The position numbers and the translations under genes were made by a program. From a bacterium UBP8_UBA817 (GTDB taxonomy: Bacteria; Margulisbacteria; Marinamargulisbacteria; SXXA01; SICP01): a DNA stretch of 64,000 nucleotides. Shown piece by piece: positions 1 through 10,043 of this stretch. The stretch's first letter is position 1. Each line of letters opens with the position of its first letter. Location: positions 89,409 through 153,408 of the forward strand of contig CAMDGG010000001.1 in the NCBI GenBank assembly GCA_945898045.1. Direction: 5' to 3'. The notes under the pieces were generated by a model that worked only from the letters and a program-made list of their open reading frames with translations, was not told where the DNA came from and did no database searches.

Positions 1-1
1 A

Positions 2-979
2 ACCGTTATTTTTGACGAGTTTCAAGAGAAAATCGATACGATTATTACGGGTACAGTTCAGCGTGTTGAGAATAGAAACTATCTTATTAATTTAGGCCGT
101 GTTGAAGCGATTTTATTTAGCCGTGATCAAATACCTGGAGAACTCTTTCAAACAAAAGAAAAAATTCGGGTGTATGTCATAGGCGTAGATAAAAATTCTC
201 GTGGAACCTTTATTCAAATTTCACGTACACACCCTGGGTTTTTAAAGAAATTATTTGAACTTGAAATTCCTGAAATTCAAGATGGCATTATTGAAATCAT
301 GAGTATTGCCAGGGAACCAGGACAACGCTCTAAAATTGCGGTCAAAACCAATAACCCTGCGATTGGTGCTGTTGGTACGTGTGTTGGACATATGGGAAGC
401 CGGATTCAGTCTATTATTAGAGAATTGGGTAATGAGAAAATTGATGTTTTGGAGTGGGATACAAATCCAGCTACCTTTATTGCTAATGCATTAAAACCTG
501 CAAAAATTAGTCGTGTTGTGATCAAAGATGATGTTAATAAATCTGCGGTTGTTGTTGTGCCTAACGATCAACTCTCACTTGCTATTGGCAAGAATGGCAT
601 TAACGTTCGTCTTTCCGTAAAATTAACCGATTGGAAATTAGACATTCTAAGCGAAACTGATTTTGCACCACGCGAAGCTGAAATTATGGGACAGGCACGT
701 CTTTCTTTGATGGAAAAAGTTCAGCTTGAGAAAGAAAAAATAAAGGAAGTAGCAGCGGCTGCGCCAGAGCCTATCGTCACACATTTTAAACTAGCCCCAG
801 AACCTGAAGAAGAGGACGCCGGACTTAAGGTATCGGAACTTGCTAAGCTTCTTAAGATAAAAACCAAAGATTTGATTGATGAGGCGAAAAAGGTAAATGT
901 TGAAATCAGCACTATTCGGAGCATTTTAACTCCTGATCAGGTTGAACATTTGAAAGCTTACTATAATAACAAGCGGTAA
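2..979 (+). CDS. nusA: Transcription termination/antitermination factor NusA (5' end cut by the window)
   Basis: RNA-binding factor that binds RNA polymerase and modulates pausing, termination and antitermination. The reading frame is open to the left edge, so the N-terminal RNAP-binding domain is missing. What is visible: an S1 domain (the stretch around ITGTVQRVENRNYLINLGR), then two KH domains; KH1 has GAVGTCVGHMGSRIQSIIRE and KH2 has LAIGKNGINVRLSVKLTDWK. After a charged Glu-rich linker the C-terminus (VSELAKLLKIKTKDLIDEAK) resembles the small IF2 N-terminal fold rather than the acidic repeats of enterobacterial NusA. It is followed 21 nt later by infB, the classic nusA-infB order, so it is surely part of that operon. 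Confidence 0.95.
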   Translation, partial: TVIFDEFQEKIDTIITGTVQRVENRNYLINLGRVEAILFSRDQIPGELFQTKEKIRVYVIGVDKNSRGTFIQISRTHPGFLKKLFELEIPEIQDGIIEIMSIAREPGQRSKIAVKTNNPAIGAVGTCVGHMGSRIQSIIRELGNEKIDVLEWDTNPATFIANALKPAKISRVVIKDDVNKSAVVVVPNDQLSLAIGKNGINVRLSVKLTDWKLDILSETDFAPREAEIMGQARLSLMEKVQLEKEKIKEVAAAAPEPIVTHFKLAPEPEEEDAGLKVSELAKLLKIKTKDLIDEAKKVNVEISTIRSILTPDQVEHLKAYYNNKR

Positions 980-1000
980 TTAGTTAAAAGGATCCTAATT

Positions 1001-2953
1001 GTGAAAGTTTTTGATTTAGCTAAAAAGCTAGGAACATCTCCAAAAGAACTCATTCGGTTTCTTGCTGATGTCGATATTAAAGTTAAGTCCCCTAACACCA
1101 AACTTTCATCTGTTGTTGTTGACCAAGTACAAGGTCTTTTTAAGGGTGAAACTCCTGAAGACAAGGCCAGTGAAGTTCGCATTGTCACTTTTGATGGCGA
1201 TCATTTAACCGTTCAAGAACTTTGTGATCTCACCCAGGTAAGCTTGGGCGATGTCATGAGAGCTACACTTAAACGTGGACTTCTAGTAAATCTTAACTCT
1301 GATCTTGATTTACAAACGCTGCATGATCTGGCTTCTGATTTTAATGTTATTCTAGAAAGTTCTGATGCCGAAGTAGCCTCAGCAGCGCGTACGCTTCGTG
1401 AAAATATTCATGAAATGGTGAATGAAAAAGACAATGAAGAAGGCCAAGTTGAGCGGCCTCCGGTTATTACAATTATGGGCCACGTCGATCATGGCAAAAC
1501 ATTATTGTTGGATACGATTCGAAAATCCAATGTCATTGATACAGAAGCAGGGGGCATCACCCAACATATTGGGGCTTATCAAGTAGACGTGTCTGGTAAA
1601 AAATTAACTTTCTTGGATACGCCTGGTCACGAGGCATTTACCGCATTGAGAGCCCGTGGGGCACAAGTAACGGATATTGTTATTTTGGTTGTTGCTGCAG
1701 ACGAAGGCTTAAAACCTCAAACGATAGAAGCTATTGACCATGCTAAAGCCGCCGAGGTGCCTATCATTGTTGCTATCAATAAAATTGATAAGCCAGACGC
1801 CGATATTGATCGCGTTAAACAACAACTTACAGAACATGAACTTGTTGCGGAAGAATGGGGTGGCAAAACCATTATGGTGCCTATTTCTGCTAAACAAAAT
1901 CAAGGTATTGATACGCTACTTGAAATGGTTATCTTGGTTGCTGATATGTTAGAGCTCAAAACCAGTGTGGATCGTCTCGCCAAAGGCGTGGTTATCGAGG
2001 CAAAATTGTCCCGCAAAAAAGGACCTATCGCGACGATTCTTGTGAAGACGGGTACATTGCGTGTGGGCGACCATTTCGTCATTGGTCATACTTATGGAAA
2101 AGTCCGCGCTTTAATTAATGATCATGGGGAGACTGTGACTGAAGTCCTTCCTGGTACACCGGTTGAAATTTTAGGCGTTTCAGAAGTGCCTAGCCCTGGT
2201 AGTCTTTTAGAAGTCTGCGAAAATGAAAAAGCGTGTAAAGAGTTAGTAGAAGAAAGACTGTCTGAAGCCTACGCTTCTCGTACTAAACATGTGTCTCTCT
2301 CTTCTTTGTCTCAACAAATCCAAGAGGGTGAAGTTCAGACATTGAACCTGATTGTTAAATCCGATGTTCATGGTTCTTTGGAAGCTATTGTCGCTTCGAT
2401 TAATCAAATTGTTTCCGATAAAGTTTCTGTTCGTGTGATTCACGCAGCGACCGGCGAAGTCAACGAAAACGACATTATGTTAGCGGTTGCATCTTCTGCC
2501 ATTATTATTGGATTTCATGTTGAGCTACGACCTGAAGCGGCTAAAATTGCGCTTGATGAAGATGTTGAGATTAAAACCTACGATATTATTTATGAAATTA
2601 TGGACGATATTAAAAAATCGATTCAAGGTCTTTTCAAACCTGAGTTTGAAGAAGTGGAGACGGCTAGAATTGAAATCCGTCAGCTTTTCAAATTTTCTAA
2701 AGTGGGTGTTATTGCAGGATCTTATGTTCTTTCTGGCAAAGTAGTACGCAATAATATGGCGTATGTTTTACGCGGAAAAACAGAGATTTATCGTGGCAAA
2801 ATTGAGTCTTTAAAGCGCTTTAAAGAAGATGTTAAAGAAGTCGCTTCAGGATTTGAATGCGGCCTTGTTTTGCAAGATTTTAATGGCCTTGCCGAGGGCG
2901 ATATTGTGGTCTGTTTAACTAGGCAAGAAAAGCACGTCCAGAAACTGGCCTAA
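1001..2953 (+). CDS. infB: Translation initiation factor IF-2
   Basis: GTPase that brings initiator fMet-tRNA to the 30S subunit and promotes 70S joining. Start is GTG, about 10 nt after an AAAAGGA ribosome-binding site; the N-terminus [19 protein letters not shown] is the usual IF2 N-terminal motif. G1 is GHVDHGKT at residues 160-167, G3 DTPGH near 207 and G4 NKID near 261; domains II, III and the C2 fMet-tRNA-binding domain follow. At 650 residues it is shorter than the ~890-residue Escherichia coli protein because the N-terminal linker is brief. The stop codon abuts the GTG of rbfA, indicating translational coupling. Confidence 0.97.
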   Translation: MKVFDLAKKLGTSPKELIRFLADVDIKVKSPNTKLSSVVVDQVQGLFKGETPEDKASEVRIVTFDGDHLTVQELCDLTQVSLGDVMRATLKRGLLVNLNSDLDLQTLHDLASDFNVILESSDAEVASAARTLRENIHEMVNEKDNEEGQVERPPVITIMGHVDHGKTLLLDTIRKSNVIDTEAGGITQHIGAYQVDVSGKKLTFLDTPGHEAFTALRARGAQVTDIVILVVAADEGLKPQTIEAIDHAKAAEVPIIVAINKIDKPDADIDRVKQQLTEHELVAEEWGGKTIMVPISAKQNQGIDTLLEMVILVADMLELKTSVDRLAKGVVIEAKLSRKKGPIATILVKTGTLRVGDHFVIGHTYGKVRALINDHGETVTEVLPGTPVEILGVSEVPSPGSLLEVCENEKACKELVEERLSEAYASRTKHVSLSSLSQQIQEGEVQTLNLIVKSDVHGSLEAIVASINQIVSDKVSVRVIHAATGEVNENDIMLAVASSAIIIGFHVELRPEAAKIALDEDVEIKTYDIIYEIMDDIKKSIQGLFKPEFEEVETARIEIRQLFKFSKVGVIAGSYVLSGKVVRNNMAYVLRGKTEIYRGKIESLKRFKEDVKEVASGFECGLVLQDFNGLAEGDIVVCLTRQEKHVQKLA

Positions 2954-3292
2954 GTGTCTCGCATAGATCGTCTTTCGACTTTAATACAAAAAGAAATTGC
3001 TGATATCTTGCATCGTCGTATTAATGACCCGCATATTGGGTTTATTAGTATTACGCGTGTTCGTGTTTCCCCTGATTTAGAACATGCATGGATTCATTAC
3101 AGCCAAATTGGAGATGATGCGGCGAAAGAATTGACGCTCAAGCGATTAAAAATCGCATGCAAATTCATTCGCTATGAATTAGGAAAAGTACTTGAGACCA
3201 AAAAAGTACCTAACCTGCGCTTTTGCTTTGACGATTCTCTTGAGAAGGGTACCGAAATTCTTAAAAAACTGCATCAACTTGGCAATGACTGA
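2954..3292 (+). CDS. rbfA: 30S ribosome-binding factor RbfA
   Basis: Small KH-fold factor for late 30S maturation and cold adaptation, acting near 16S rRNA helix 1. The 112-residue protein begins SRIDRLSTLIQKEIADIL and contains ISITRVRVSPDLEHAWIHYS, both typical of the family; length is normal. It starts with GTG directly after the infB stop codon and overlaps the next gene by 8 nt, so all three are probably coupled within the nusA operon. Confidence 0.92.
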   Translation: MSRIDRLSTLIQKEIADILHRRINDPHIGFISITRVRVSPDLEHAWIHYSQIGDDAAKELTLKRLKIACKFIRYELGKVLETKKVPNLRFCFDDSLEKGTEILKKLHQLGND

Positions 3293-4253
3293 TCGCAAGA
3301 ATCTCCAAGATTTAAATCATCATTTACTCAATGCCTCTCGCGTTTTGATTTTGACGCATCAACAGCCTGATTTAGATGCCATTGGCTCTGCGCTTTCATG
3401 GTCGCACCAGCTTAAAGCACAAGGTATTTCTTCCTATATTTTTGTAGCAGACAAGCTTTATAACCAATTTGATTTTCTACCCGGACTTTCTGCAGTACAG
3501 AAAAATCTTCCGAAGTTTAAAGATTTTGATACGCTCTTGGTTTTAGATTGCTCTAATCTTTCACGCGTAAAAAATATCGACTCTCTTAAGCTAGATTTAA
3601 ATAGCATGACTGTAATTAATATCGATCACCATACGGATAATACTTTTTTTGGAAATGTGAATTTGGTTGAAGATATTTCATCTGTAGGTGAGCTGTCTTG
3701 TATGATCTTTTCTGAACTCAAATGGACGATTACGCCTGATATCGCAACATGCCTTTATGCTGCCATTTTATTTGACACCGGATGCTTCACCAATACCAAT
3801 GTCTCCCCTCAAACATTTCGGGTTTGTGCCCAACTTGTTCAAGCTAACGCTCGCGCGCATTATGTTACAGAACAAATGTATGAAAGCTATTCTCAAGCAT
3901 CGTATGCAACACTTCGGGTGGGGCTAGAACGTCTTCAAGTCCGAAAAGAGTATGCGTTTACCAGCATACCAAAAGAAGTGCGTGAAGGTGATATTAAGCT
4001 GATTGAATTTATTCGGAAATTATCGGGCATTCAAGTTGCACTGGTATTTCGAGAAATGGAAAATGGCTCTATAAAAGTGAGTTTGCGATCTAAATCTACG
4101 TTTAGCGTTTCGAAATTTGCGGCCCTATTTGGTGGTGGCGGGCATCACAGAGCTTCGGGTATTATCGTTGAAGGTTTGTTAAAAGAAACGATGGAGCAGA
4201 TGTGCAAAAAACTTGAAGATGTTTTGCCTGATCCAAGTTTTTATGTGTCCTAA
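3285..4253 (+). CDS. nrnA: DHH/DHHA1 phosphoesterase, NrnA-like oligoribonuclease / pAp phosphatase
   Basis: Predicted to degrade nanoRNAs (2-5 nt) and to dephosphorylate 3'-phosphoadenosine 5'-phosphate. Metal ligands of the DHH domain are visible: THQQPDLDAIGSAL near residue 30, LVLDCSN near 80 and NIDHHTDN near 105 (the DHH signature). The C-terminal DHHA1 domain carries the substrate-binding GGGGHHRASG motif. A longer upstream in-frame start would run deep into rbfA; I use ATG 3285, which overlaps the rbfA end by 8 nt and gives a 322-residue protein, the usual NrnA length. The rbfA-nrnA-truB-ribF order is common in bacteria. Confidence 0.9.
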   Translation: MTDRKNLQDLNHHLLNASRVLILTHQQPDLDAIGSALSWSHQLKAQGISSYIFVADKLYNQFDFLPGLSAVQKNLPKFKDFDTLLVLDCSNLSRVKNIDSLKLDLNSMTVINIDHHTDNTFFGNVNLVEDISSVGELSCMIFSELKWTITPDIATCLYAAILFDTGCFTNTNVSPQTFRVCAQLVQANARAHYVTEQMYESYSQASYATLRVGLERLQVRKEYAFTSIPKEVREGDIKLIEFIRKLSGIQVALVFREMENGSIKVSLRSKSTFSVSKFAALFGGGGHHRASGIIVEGLLKETMEQMCKKLEDVLPDPSFYVS

Positions 4254-4258
4254 ATCCT

Positions 4259-4963
4259 ATGCCAGACGGTTTTTTATTAGTAGATAAACCTCCTGGGATT
4301 TCATCTTTTCGGGTTGTGGGTCGTGTTCGGGCATTAACAGGCATTAAACGCGTTGGACATGCTGGCACATTAGACCCGTTTGCTTCAGGACTTTTAATAC
4401 TTGCTATGGGCCGCGACTATACGCGCCAAATACAATCATTTCAGGATTTACCCAAAGTGTATTCTGCATGCATGGTACTTGGGGTTGAAACAGATACGTT
4501 GGATCATGAAGGCACTATTCTTTCGACAGATGACACGTTTTCGATTTCTACAAAAGACGAAATTCGAGATCGACTAGAGTCTGTATTATCTCAATTCAAA
4601 GGGGATTTGCAACAATTTCCCCCTGCATTTTCTGCTAAAAAAGTAAAAGGGGTTCGCCTTTATAAATTGGCACGCAAGGGTATTGAAATAGAAGTGAAAG
4701 CCCATGCGATCCATATCTATGAGTTGCGTATCGATCAAATTATTGTTGGCCAAACACCGTTGGCTTGGTTTACGGTCTGGTGCTCAAAAGGCACCTACGT
4801 TCGTCAGTTGGCCAAAGACTTGGCTATCGCGATTGGCACCGTTGGACATCTTACCGCATTACGACGTGTGTCCAGTGGATCGTATTCCTGTGATCAGGCA
4901 ATAGAGTATGCGTCTCTTACGCCAGAATTGATTGAATCAAAGTGTTTTTATGAGTGCCCTTAA
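4259..4963 (+). CDS. truB: tRNA pseudouridine(55) synthase TruB
   Basis: Makes pseudouridine 55 in the T-loop of tRNAs. The N-terminus GFLLVDKPPGISSF and the catalytic-aspartate motif GHAGTLDPFASGLL (Asp near residue 40) are diagnostic; KGTYVRQLAKDLA is the later conserved block. With 234 residues it is at the short end of the family and lacks the C-terminal PUA domain seen in longer homologues. It begins 5 nt after nrnA and overlaps the ribF start by 14 nt. Confidence 0.95.
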   Translation: MPDGFLLVDKPPGISSFRVVGRVRALTGIKRVGHAGTLDPFASGLLILAMGRDYTRQIQSFQDLPKVYSACMVLGVETDTLDHEGTILSTDDTFSISTKDEIRDRLESVLSQFKGDLQQFPPAFSAKKVKGVRLYKLARKGIEIEVKAHAIHIYELRIDQIIVGQTPLAWFTVWCSKGTYVRQLAKDLAIAIGTVGHLTALRRVSSGSYSCDQAIEYASLTPELIESKCFYECP

Positions 4964-5813
4964 TATCACATTATTTGGCGTTCCCGAAACACCCATTCAT
5001 ACCTTAGGCCTGGGTGTTTTTGATGGCTTACATCGGGGGCACATGGCGATTGCTTCTCACTGTCAGGCACTCCTTACGCTGAGTCCTCACCCGGCTTTGG
5101 TTCTCGGCAAAAAAACGTCTTTGGAAGTGCTCTCTACCCTACCAGAACTGCGCCATCTTTTTCCTCAGGTCATTCATTTACCTTTTACAAAAGAAATCTC
5201 TCAGTTAGAGCCTACCGTATTTTTAGAAGCCCTTATTTTTCATCAGCTGGCTCCTAAGAAAATAATCGTCGGCTATGATTATCGATTTGGTGTAGGCGGA
5301 AAAGGAGATTTTGCTTTCTTGCAAAACTGGGCGACGGGACACGGTATTGAAACTGTTCAAATTCCTCCATACGCCTATCAGGGTCAGGTCGTAAAAAGTT
5401 CTGATATCCGCACGTATTTACTTGAAGGTCAGTTTGACAAGGCCATTGCATTATTGGGTCACCCCTATTTAATTATAGGCAACGTAGTACACGGTGAGGG
5501 ACGTGGGAAAAAACTGGGATTTCCTACGGCAAACCTTCAACTCCCGAAACATAAACTTGTTCCAAAATTGGGAGTTTACGCCGGAACTGTTTTAATTAAA
5601 AAAGAATCGCTTCCCGCTATTATTTATATTGGCAAGAAGCCGACTTTTGGTGAACATGCAGTTGTAGTAGAAGTCCATATTCCGGGTTTTGATCAGGTAT
5701 TATATGGTCAAGATTTAGCTGTTTTTTTAACCAAGAAAATTCGAGGCGAAATGGTTTTTTCAGGCCCAGAGGCGCTTGTTCAACAAATTCAGCTTGATTT
5801 AACCGCTATTTAA
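4950..5813 (+). CDS. ribF: Bifunctional riboflavin kinase / FAD synthetase
   Basis: Converts riboflavin to FMN and FMN to FAD. The N-terminal FAD synthetase domain has the nucleotidyltransferase motif GVFDGLHRGHMAIA; the C-terminal flavokinase domain has GRGKKLGFPTANLQLP and GVYAGTV. ATG 4950 lies inside the truB end and starts MSALNITLFG; an in-frame TTG at 4932 would add six residues and is less likely. Length (287 residues) is slightly short of the usual ~300-310. Gene order truB-ribF is widely conserved. Confidence 0.93.
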   Translation: MSALNITLFGVPETPIHTLGLGVFDGLHRGHMAIASHCQALLTLSPHPALVLGKKTSLEVLSTLPELRHLFPQVIHLPFTKEISQLEPTVFLEALIFHQLAPKKIIVGYDYRFGVGGKGDFAFLQNWATGHGIETVQIPPYAYQGQVVKSSDIRTYLLEGQFDKAIALLGHPYLIIGNVVHGEGRGKKLGFPTANLQLPKHKLVPKLGVYAGTVLIKKESLPAIIYIGKKPTFGEHAVVVEVHIPGFDQVLYGQDLAVFLTKKIRGEMVFSGPEALVQQIQLDLTAI

Positions 5814-5834
5814 TAAGATATTGAGGTAACCCTT

Positions 5835-7205
5835 ATGTCCTATAGAGAAGATTCATTTGCTGATCGTAGTCAGCTTGCCAATATTATTACGCTGATGCGT
5901 ATTTTGGGTGTCGTCTTTATCTTCTGGGTGACGCCCTTTCGTAGCGTGGTCTCCCAACTTTGGATTATCGTACTTTTTATCATTGTCTGCGCGACCGATT
6001 ATTTAGATGGTTGGGTTGCACGTCGATTTAATATCGTTTCTGACACAGGCAAAGTGCTCGATCCTCTTGCGGATAAAATTCTTGTTTTACTCTTTTTACC
6101 TCTCTTGGAAATGAAAGCCATTTCGTCGTTTCCGGTGTTTATTATTTTGGCTCGGGAATTTGCGATTATGGCCTTGCGAGTTGTTTCTGCTAAAAAAGGT
6201 CATATTATTTCGGCTAATTTATCGGGCAAAATTAAGACCGCGATTACGTTTCCGGTCTGTGGCATTTTGCTTGCCCGTGTACACGTACCCCTTGGACACA
6301 AAATCCCTTTTTATTTGTACCCTCTTCGGCAGGTGCAGCTTTGGGTTCTGTCTTGGCCACAGTGGGTCGTGCAAGGACTGATTACGTTAACCGTTGCAAT
6401 TACGATATGGTCCCTTTTAGATTATTTAGCAAAATTTTCGTGGCAATTATTGCTAGAAAAAGCCAATGGAGATGTGTCAAAAGCCAAATACTCTCTTAAG
6501 AAATTAATTCCCAATGCCATTTCTACAGGTAATCTCTTGATCGGTGTTTTTGCTATAGTTTCTGCCTATCAAGATCACTTATCCCGTGCTGTCATGTTGG
6601 TACTGATTAGTATTTTTCTAGATGGCATTGATGGCAGCGTTGCGCGCAAGTTACAAGTGGAATCAGAATTAGGGGCTAAGCTAGATTCTCGGGCAGATTT
6701 TGTTTGCTTTGGGTTTGCCCCCGCCGTTATTATTTGGCTTGTTTTTTCAGAAACCACGATGGCGTACTCGCCGCTCATTGGCCTTGTACTTGGTCTATTT
6801 TATTACGGCTGCGTGCATTATCGTTTAAAGCGTTTTTCTGCAACGGGGGGGCATTCTGCATTGTTTCAAGGGATTCCTTCTCCTGTTGGTGCGTCCTTAA
6901 TTGTTTTGGCTAGCGTTTCGGATCAATTATCTCAGCCGTTTATTTTTATTTTTATAGTGATTGCCTCTTCACTTTTAATGATTTCAAAAATCCCTTATGT
7001 CCATAATCAGGCAATAAAACAAACGTTTTTACGCTTTTTTCAGAAACCTAGCTTTGTTGTTTTTGTTCTCACGATTCTATCTCTTTCTCACATTATCCCG
7101 ATTCTTTCAGACTATACGGCCATATTTGCACATCTGTTTTTAGGATGCGTTGGGCTTTATATTATTTCGCCTTTGTTTATTAGAAACCCAAGCGCTTTAA
7201 CTTAG
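5835..7205 (+). CDS. Fused CDP-alcohol phosphatidyltransferases (PgsA-like + PssA-like)
   Basis: An integral-membrane protein of 456 residues with two complete CDP-alcohol phosphatidyltransferase catalytic motifs, D-x2-D-G-x2-A-R-x8-G-x3-D-x3-D. The first spans residues 55-80 (DYLDGWVARRF ... DPLAD) in a PgsA-like domain that would make phosphatidylglycerol phosphate from CDP-diacylglycerol and glycerol-3-phosphate. The second spans residues 263-288 (DGIDGSVARKL ... DSRAD) in a domain whose flanks (PNAISTGNLLIGVFAI, FGFAPAVI) look like phosphatidylserine synthase PssA. All eight motif positions are kept in both halves. The two domains are joined by a short charged linker near residues 200-222. 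The frame is continuous with one start (ATG 5835, upstream GAGGTAA) and no internal stop. It ends 4 nt inside convergent metG. Confidence 0.88.
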   Translation: MSYREDSFADRSQLANIITLMRILGVVFIFWVTPFRSVVSQLWIIVLFIIVCATDYLDGWVARRFNIVSDTGKVLDPLADKILVLLFLPLLEMKAISSFPVFIILAREFAIMALRVVSAKKGHIISANLSGKIKTAITFPVCGILLARVHVPLGHKIPFYLYPLRQVQLWVLSWPQWVVQGLITLTVAITIWSLLDYLAKFSWQLLLEKANGDVSKAKYSLKKLIPNAISTGNLLIGVFAIVSAYQDHLSRAVMLVLISIFLDGIDGSVARKLQVESELGAKLDSRADFVCFGFAPAVIIWLVFSETTMAYSPLIGLVLGLFYYGCVHYRLKRFSATGGHSALFQGIPSPVGASLIVLASVSDQLSQPFIFIFIVIASSLLMISKIPYVHNQAIKQTFLRFFQKPSFVVFVLTILSLSHIIPILSDYTAIFAHLFLGCVGLYIISPLFIRNPSALT

Positions 7206-8809
7206 AGCGCAGTCCCAACAGGAATACGTTGCGCCAGATGTTCGTAAGGCTGGATCGTATGGTTTTCTAGGCATGTGTCTAAGTCTTGCCAAGTGAGTGC
7301 AGGGATATTCAAAAAGGCTTCTATTTTTTGTGTCAGCTCTGGCATGACGGGTTTTAAATAAATGGTGAGTAGCCGGAGTGCGTTTAGGCCAGTGGTACAG
7401 ATAATAGCGGCTTGTTCTGGAGAGTCTTTTACTACTGACCACGGTGCGTTTTCGTCGATATATTTATTACTTTTGTCGGCTAAAGCCATGATACTGCGCA
7501 TTGCTTTTGCGTAATCTAGGGCTTCATAACAGGCTGCTATCGACTCTTTTTCTGCGGTTATTTCATCGAGTAGCACGTGACCGGCTTTATCAATCGTTGT
7601 TAATTTTTCGTTGAGTTTTTTGGTGACGATGGAACCTAGACGACTTCCGATATTAACCACTTTATTCACGATGTCAGAGTTTACACGATAGATAAAATCT
7701 TCCATATTGAGGTCAATATCTTCAATACTTCCTGATAATTTTGCGGCGTAATAATACCGTAAAAATTCTGGGCTAAATTTCTCTAAATAGTGTCTGGCTG
7801 TGATAAAAGTCCCTCTGCTTTTGGACATCTTTTCGCCGTTGATGGTTAAGAAGCCGTGAACGTGTAGCTTTTTAGGCAGATTATACTCTGAGACCATGAG
7901 CATGGCGGGCCAAAATAGTGCATGAAAATACAGAATGTCTTTACCGATGAAGTGGTGGATTTCGAATTCGTTATTTTTCCATATAGGCTCAAACGGAATA
8001 TCGTTTTCGCGACACCATTTTTGTGTTGTTGCAATATAGCCCACGGGAGCGTCTAGCCAGACGTAAAAATATTTATCGGTTGTGCCTGGGATTTTAAATC
8101 CAAAATAAGGTGCATCGCGTGAAATATCCCAATCTTGCAGGCCTGTTTTAAACCATTCTTGAAGTTTATTTTGTAGCTCTGGCTTGAGATGTTCTTCGCT
8201 ATTGATCCAGGTTTGTAATTGCTCAGAAAATTGGGAGAGTTTAAAGAAATAGTGTGTTGATTTTTTTAGAATGGGCTCGGCGCCGGAGAGAGTGCTTTTG
8301 GGATTGATAAGATCTGTTGGGGCATACGTTGCACCACAGGATTCGCACGAGTCTCCGTATTGGTCTTCGGTTTTGCATTTGGGACAGGTTCCTTTGATGA
8401 AACGATCGGGCAAAAACATGGCATCTGCTTCGCTATAGTATTGTTCGATTTCTTTTTCGTAGATGGCGCCTTTTTCTTTTGCATTTAGAAAGATTTCTTC
8501 GGCCAGGCATCGATTCTCTTCTGAATTTGTGGAACCGTAATGATCGAAGCTGATGTTGAAGGCTTTGAAATCTTGGACATGGTCTTTATGTATGGATGCG
8601 ATGAGGGCTTCTGGCGTGATGTTTTGTTGTTTTGCTGAGATGACTATCGGTGTGCCATGGGTGTCGTCTGCGCACATGTAATAGCAGGTGTTTCCGATGA
8701 GCTTTTGATAACGAACAAAAATATCGGTTTGAATGTATTCGACGAGATGCCCTAGGTGAATTTGGCCATTGGCATAGGGTAGAGCGCTTGTGACTAGTAG
8801 TTTTCTCAT
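7202..8809 (-). CDS. metG: Methionyl-tRNA synthetase
   Basis: Class Ia aminoacyl-tRNA synthetase charging tRNA-Met. The HIGH-type motif lies in [19 protein letters not shown] at the N-terminus; KMSKSRG near residue 330 is the KMSKS loop. The connective-peptide zinc knuckle has four cysteines in [17 protein letters not shown] near residues 141-157. At 535 residues it has the catalytic core and anticodon-binding helices but no C-terminal EMAP/Trbp111-type tRNA-binding domain. It overlaps tyrS by 4 nt (ATGA), so the two synthetase genes form a coupled minus-strand pair. Confidence 0.96.
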   Translation of the reverse strand: MRKLLVTSALPYANGQIHLGHLVEYIQTDIFVRYQKLIGNTCYYMCADDTHGTPIVISAKQQNITPEALIASIHKDHVQDFKAFNISFDHYGSTNSEENRCLAEEIFLNAKEKGAIYEKEIEQYYSEADAMFLPDRFIKGTCPKCKTEDQYGDSCESCGATYAPTDLINPKSTLSGAEPILKKSTHYFFKLSQFSEQLQTWINSEEHLKPELQNKLQEWFKTGLQDWDISRDAPYFGFKIPGTTDKYFYVWLDAPVGYIATTQKWCRENDIPFEPIWKNNEFEIHHFIGKDILYFHALFWPAMLMVSEYNLPKKLHVHGFLTINGEKMSKSRGTFITARHYLEKFSPEFLRYYYAAKLSGSIEDIDLNMEDFIYRVNSDIVNKVVNIGSRLGSIVTKKLNEKLTTIDKAGHVLLDEITAEKESIAACYEALDYAKAMRSIMALADKSNKYIDENAPWSVVKDSPEQAAIICTTGLNALRLLTIYLKPVMPELTQKIEAFLNIPALTWQDLDTCLENHTIQPYEHLAQRIPVGTAL

Positions 8810-9957
8810 GCGAGTATCTGTATCCAGTTTCTTTTTCCTGCTTTGATTAGATAGTTTTGAGTGGTTGCCAATTGTTTGAATGGATCGGTTTCTTTTTCTC
8901 CATCTACTGTTACGGCACCTTGTTGAATTAAGCGATGGGCTTCCTTTTTAGAAGGCGCCATTTTATTGTCTATTAAAAATTGATCTAGCCTTATGTCTGT
9001 GACCAGTGTGGTTTCGGGAATATCTGTTGGGATTTGGTTTTGTGAAAAAACACGCAAGAATTCTTCATAGGCTGCTTCTGCCTCTTCGGCACTGTGGAGG
9101 CGCGTAACGATGTGTTTTGCTAGTGTGATTTTAGCGTCTCTTGGGTGGGTTTCTGATGAGAAATCTAACGTTGTAAGAAGATCATAATATTTTGGCATGA
9201 GCGCGTCAGGAATGGACATAAGTTTGCCGAACATTTCTTTGGGAGTGTCTAAAATGGCGATGTGATTATGGAGAGATTTACTCATTTTTTGGACGCCGTC
9301 TAGCCCTTCTAAAATGGGGGCTGTGATGACGCCTTGTGGCTTTTGTCCGTATTCTTTTTGGAGATGTCGGCCCATGAGCAGGTTAAACGTTTGGTCCGTT
9401 CCGCCCATTTCGATATCGCTTTTTAATTCTACCGAATCATAGCCTTGGAAAAGTGGGTATAAAAATTCGTGAAGGCTAATAGACTGTTCGCCTTTGAATC
9501 GCTTGGAAAAGTCATCTCTTTCGAGCATTCTAGCAACGGTATAGTGTGCTGTTAGTTTGACGATGTCCGTAGCCGTTAACTTGCTTAACCATGTGCTATT
9601 AAAAACGACTGTGGTTTTTTTAGGATCTAAAATTTTAAAGACTTGGTCTTGATAGGTCTTGGCATTTTCTAGTACCTGTTCGGATGTGAGGGGTTTTCTG
9701 GTTTCGGATTTTCCAGTGGGATCCCCAATCATGGCTGTAAAATCACCGATTAAAAATAATACGTGGTGACCTAAAGATTGGAGAAGGGCAAGCTTATTGA
9801 GTACCACCATGTGGCCCAAATGCAAATCTGGCGCCGAGGGATCAGCTCCCCATTTAATGGTTAATGGTTTTTGCGATTGGAAAAGGGTTTCGATTAGGTT
9901 TTCGGGATGTATTGTATCGAGTCCGCGCCGAATTTTCTCAATGTTTGTATGCATCAT
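8806..9957 (-). CDS. tyrS: Tyrosyl-tRNA synthetase
   Basis: Class Ic synthetase charging tRNA-Tyr. The HIGH-like motif is in [17 protein letters not shown], the KMSKS motif in [13 protein letters not shown], and an S4-like RNA-binding domain ends the protein ([20 protein letters not shown]). The frame is open further upstream, but [13 protein letters not shown] at 9957 gives the expected N-terminus and leaves room for the divergent promoter; I use that start (383 residues). Stop overlaps the metG start. Confidence 0.94.
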   Translation of the reverse strand: MMHTNIEKIRRGLDTIHPENLIETLFQSQKPLTIKWGADPSAPDLHLGHMVVLNKLALLQSLGHHVLFLIGDFTAMIGDPTGKSETRKPLTSEQVLENAKTYQDQVFKILDPKKTTVVFNSTWLSKLTATDIVKLTAHYTVARMLERDDFSKRFKGEQSISLHEFLYPLFQGYDSVELKSDIEMGGTDQTFNLLMGRHLQKEYGQKPQGVITAPILEGLDGVQKMSKSLHNHIAILDTPKEMFGKLMSIPDALMPKYYDLLTTLDFSSETHPRDAKITLAKHIVTRLHSAEEAEAAYEEFLRVFSQNQIPTDIPETTLVTDIRLDQFLIDNKMAPSKKEAHRLIQQGAVTVDGEKETDPFKQLATTQNYLIKAGKRNWIQILA

Positions 9958-9989
9958 AATAGCGTCTGCTTCTTTTTTTAGCTCAAAAT

Positions 9990-9998
9990 TGGTACACT
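9990..9998 (+). promoter_or_regulatory. Extended -10 promoter element upstream of the penicillin-binding protein gene
   Basis: The sequence TGGTACACT fits TGn + -10 hexamer. It lies about 45 nt before the chosen start codon of the downstream gene and in the tyrS-pbp divergent gap. No good -35 box is seen. The same element type recurs upstream of several other genes in the window, which is the main reason to list it. Confidence 0.5.
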
Positions 9999-10043
9999 GT
10001 AACTTTGTCTTTGAGCATATCAAGTTTAGGAGGCCGCTTCAAG

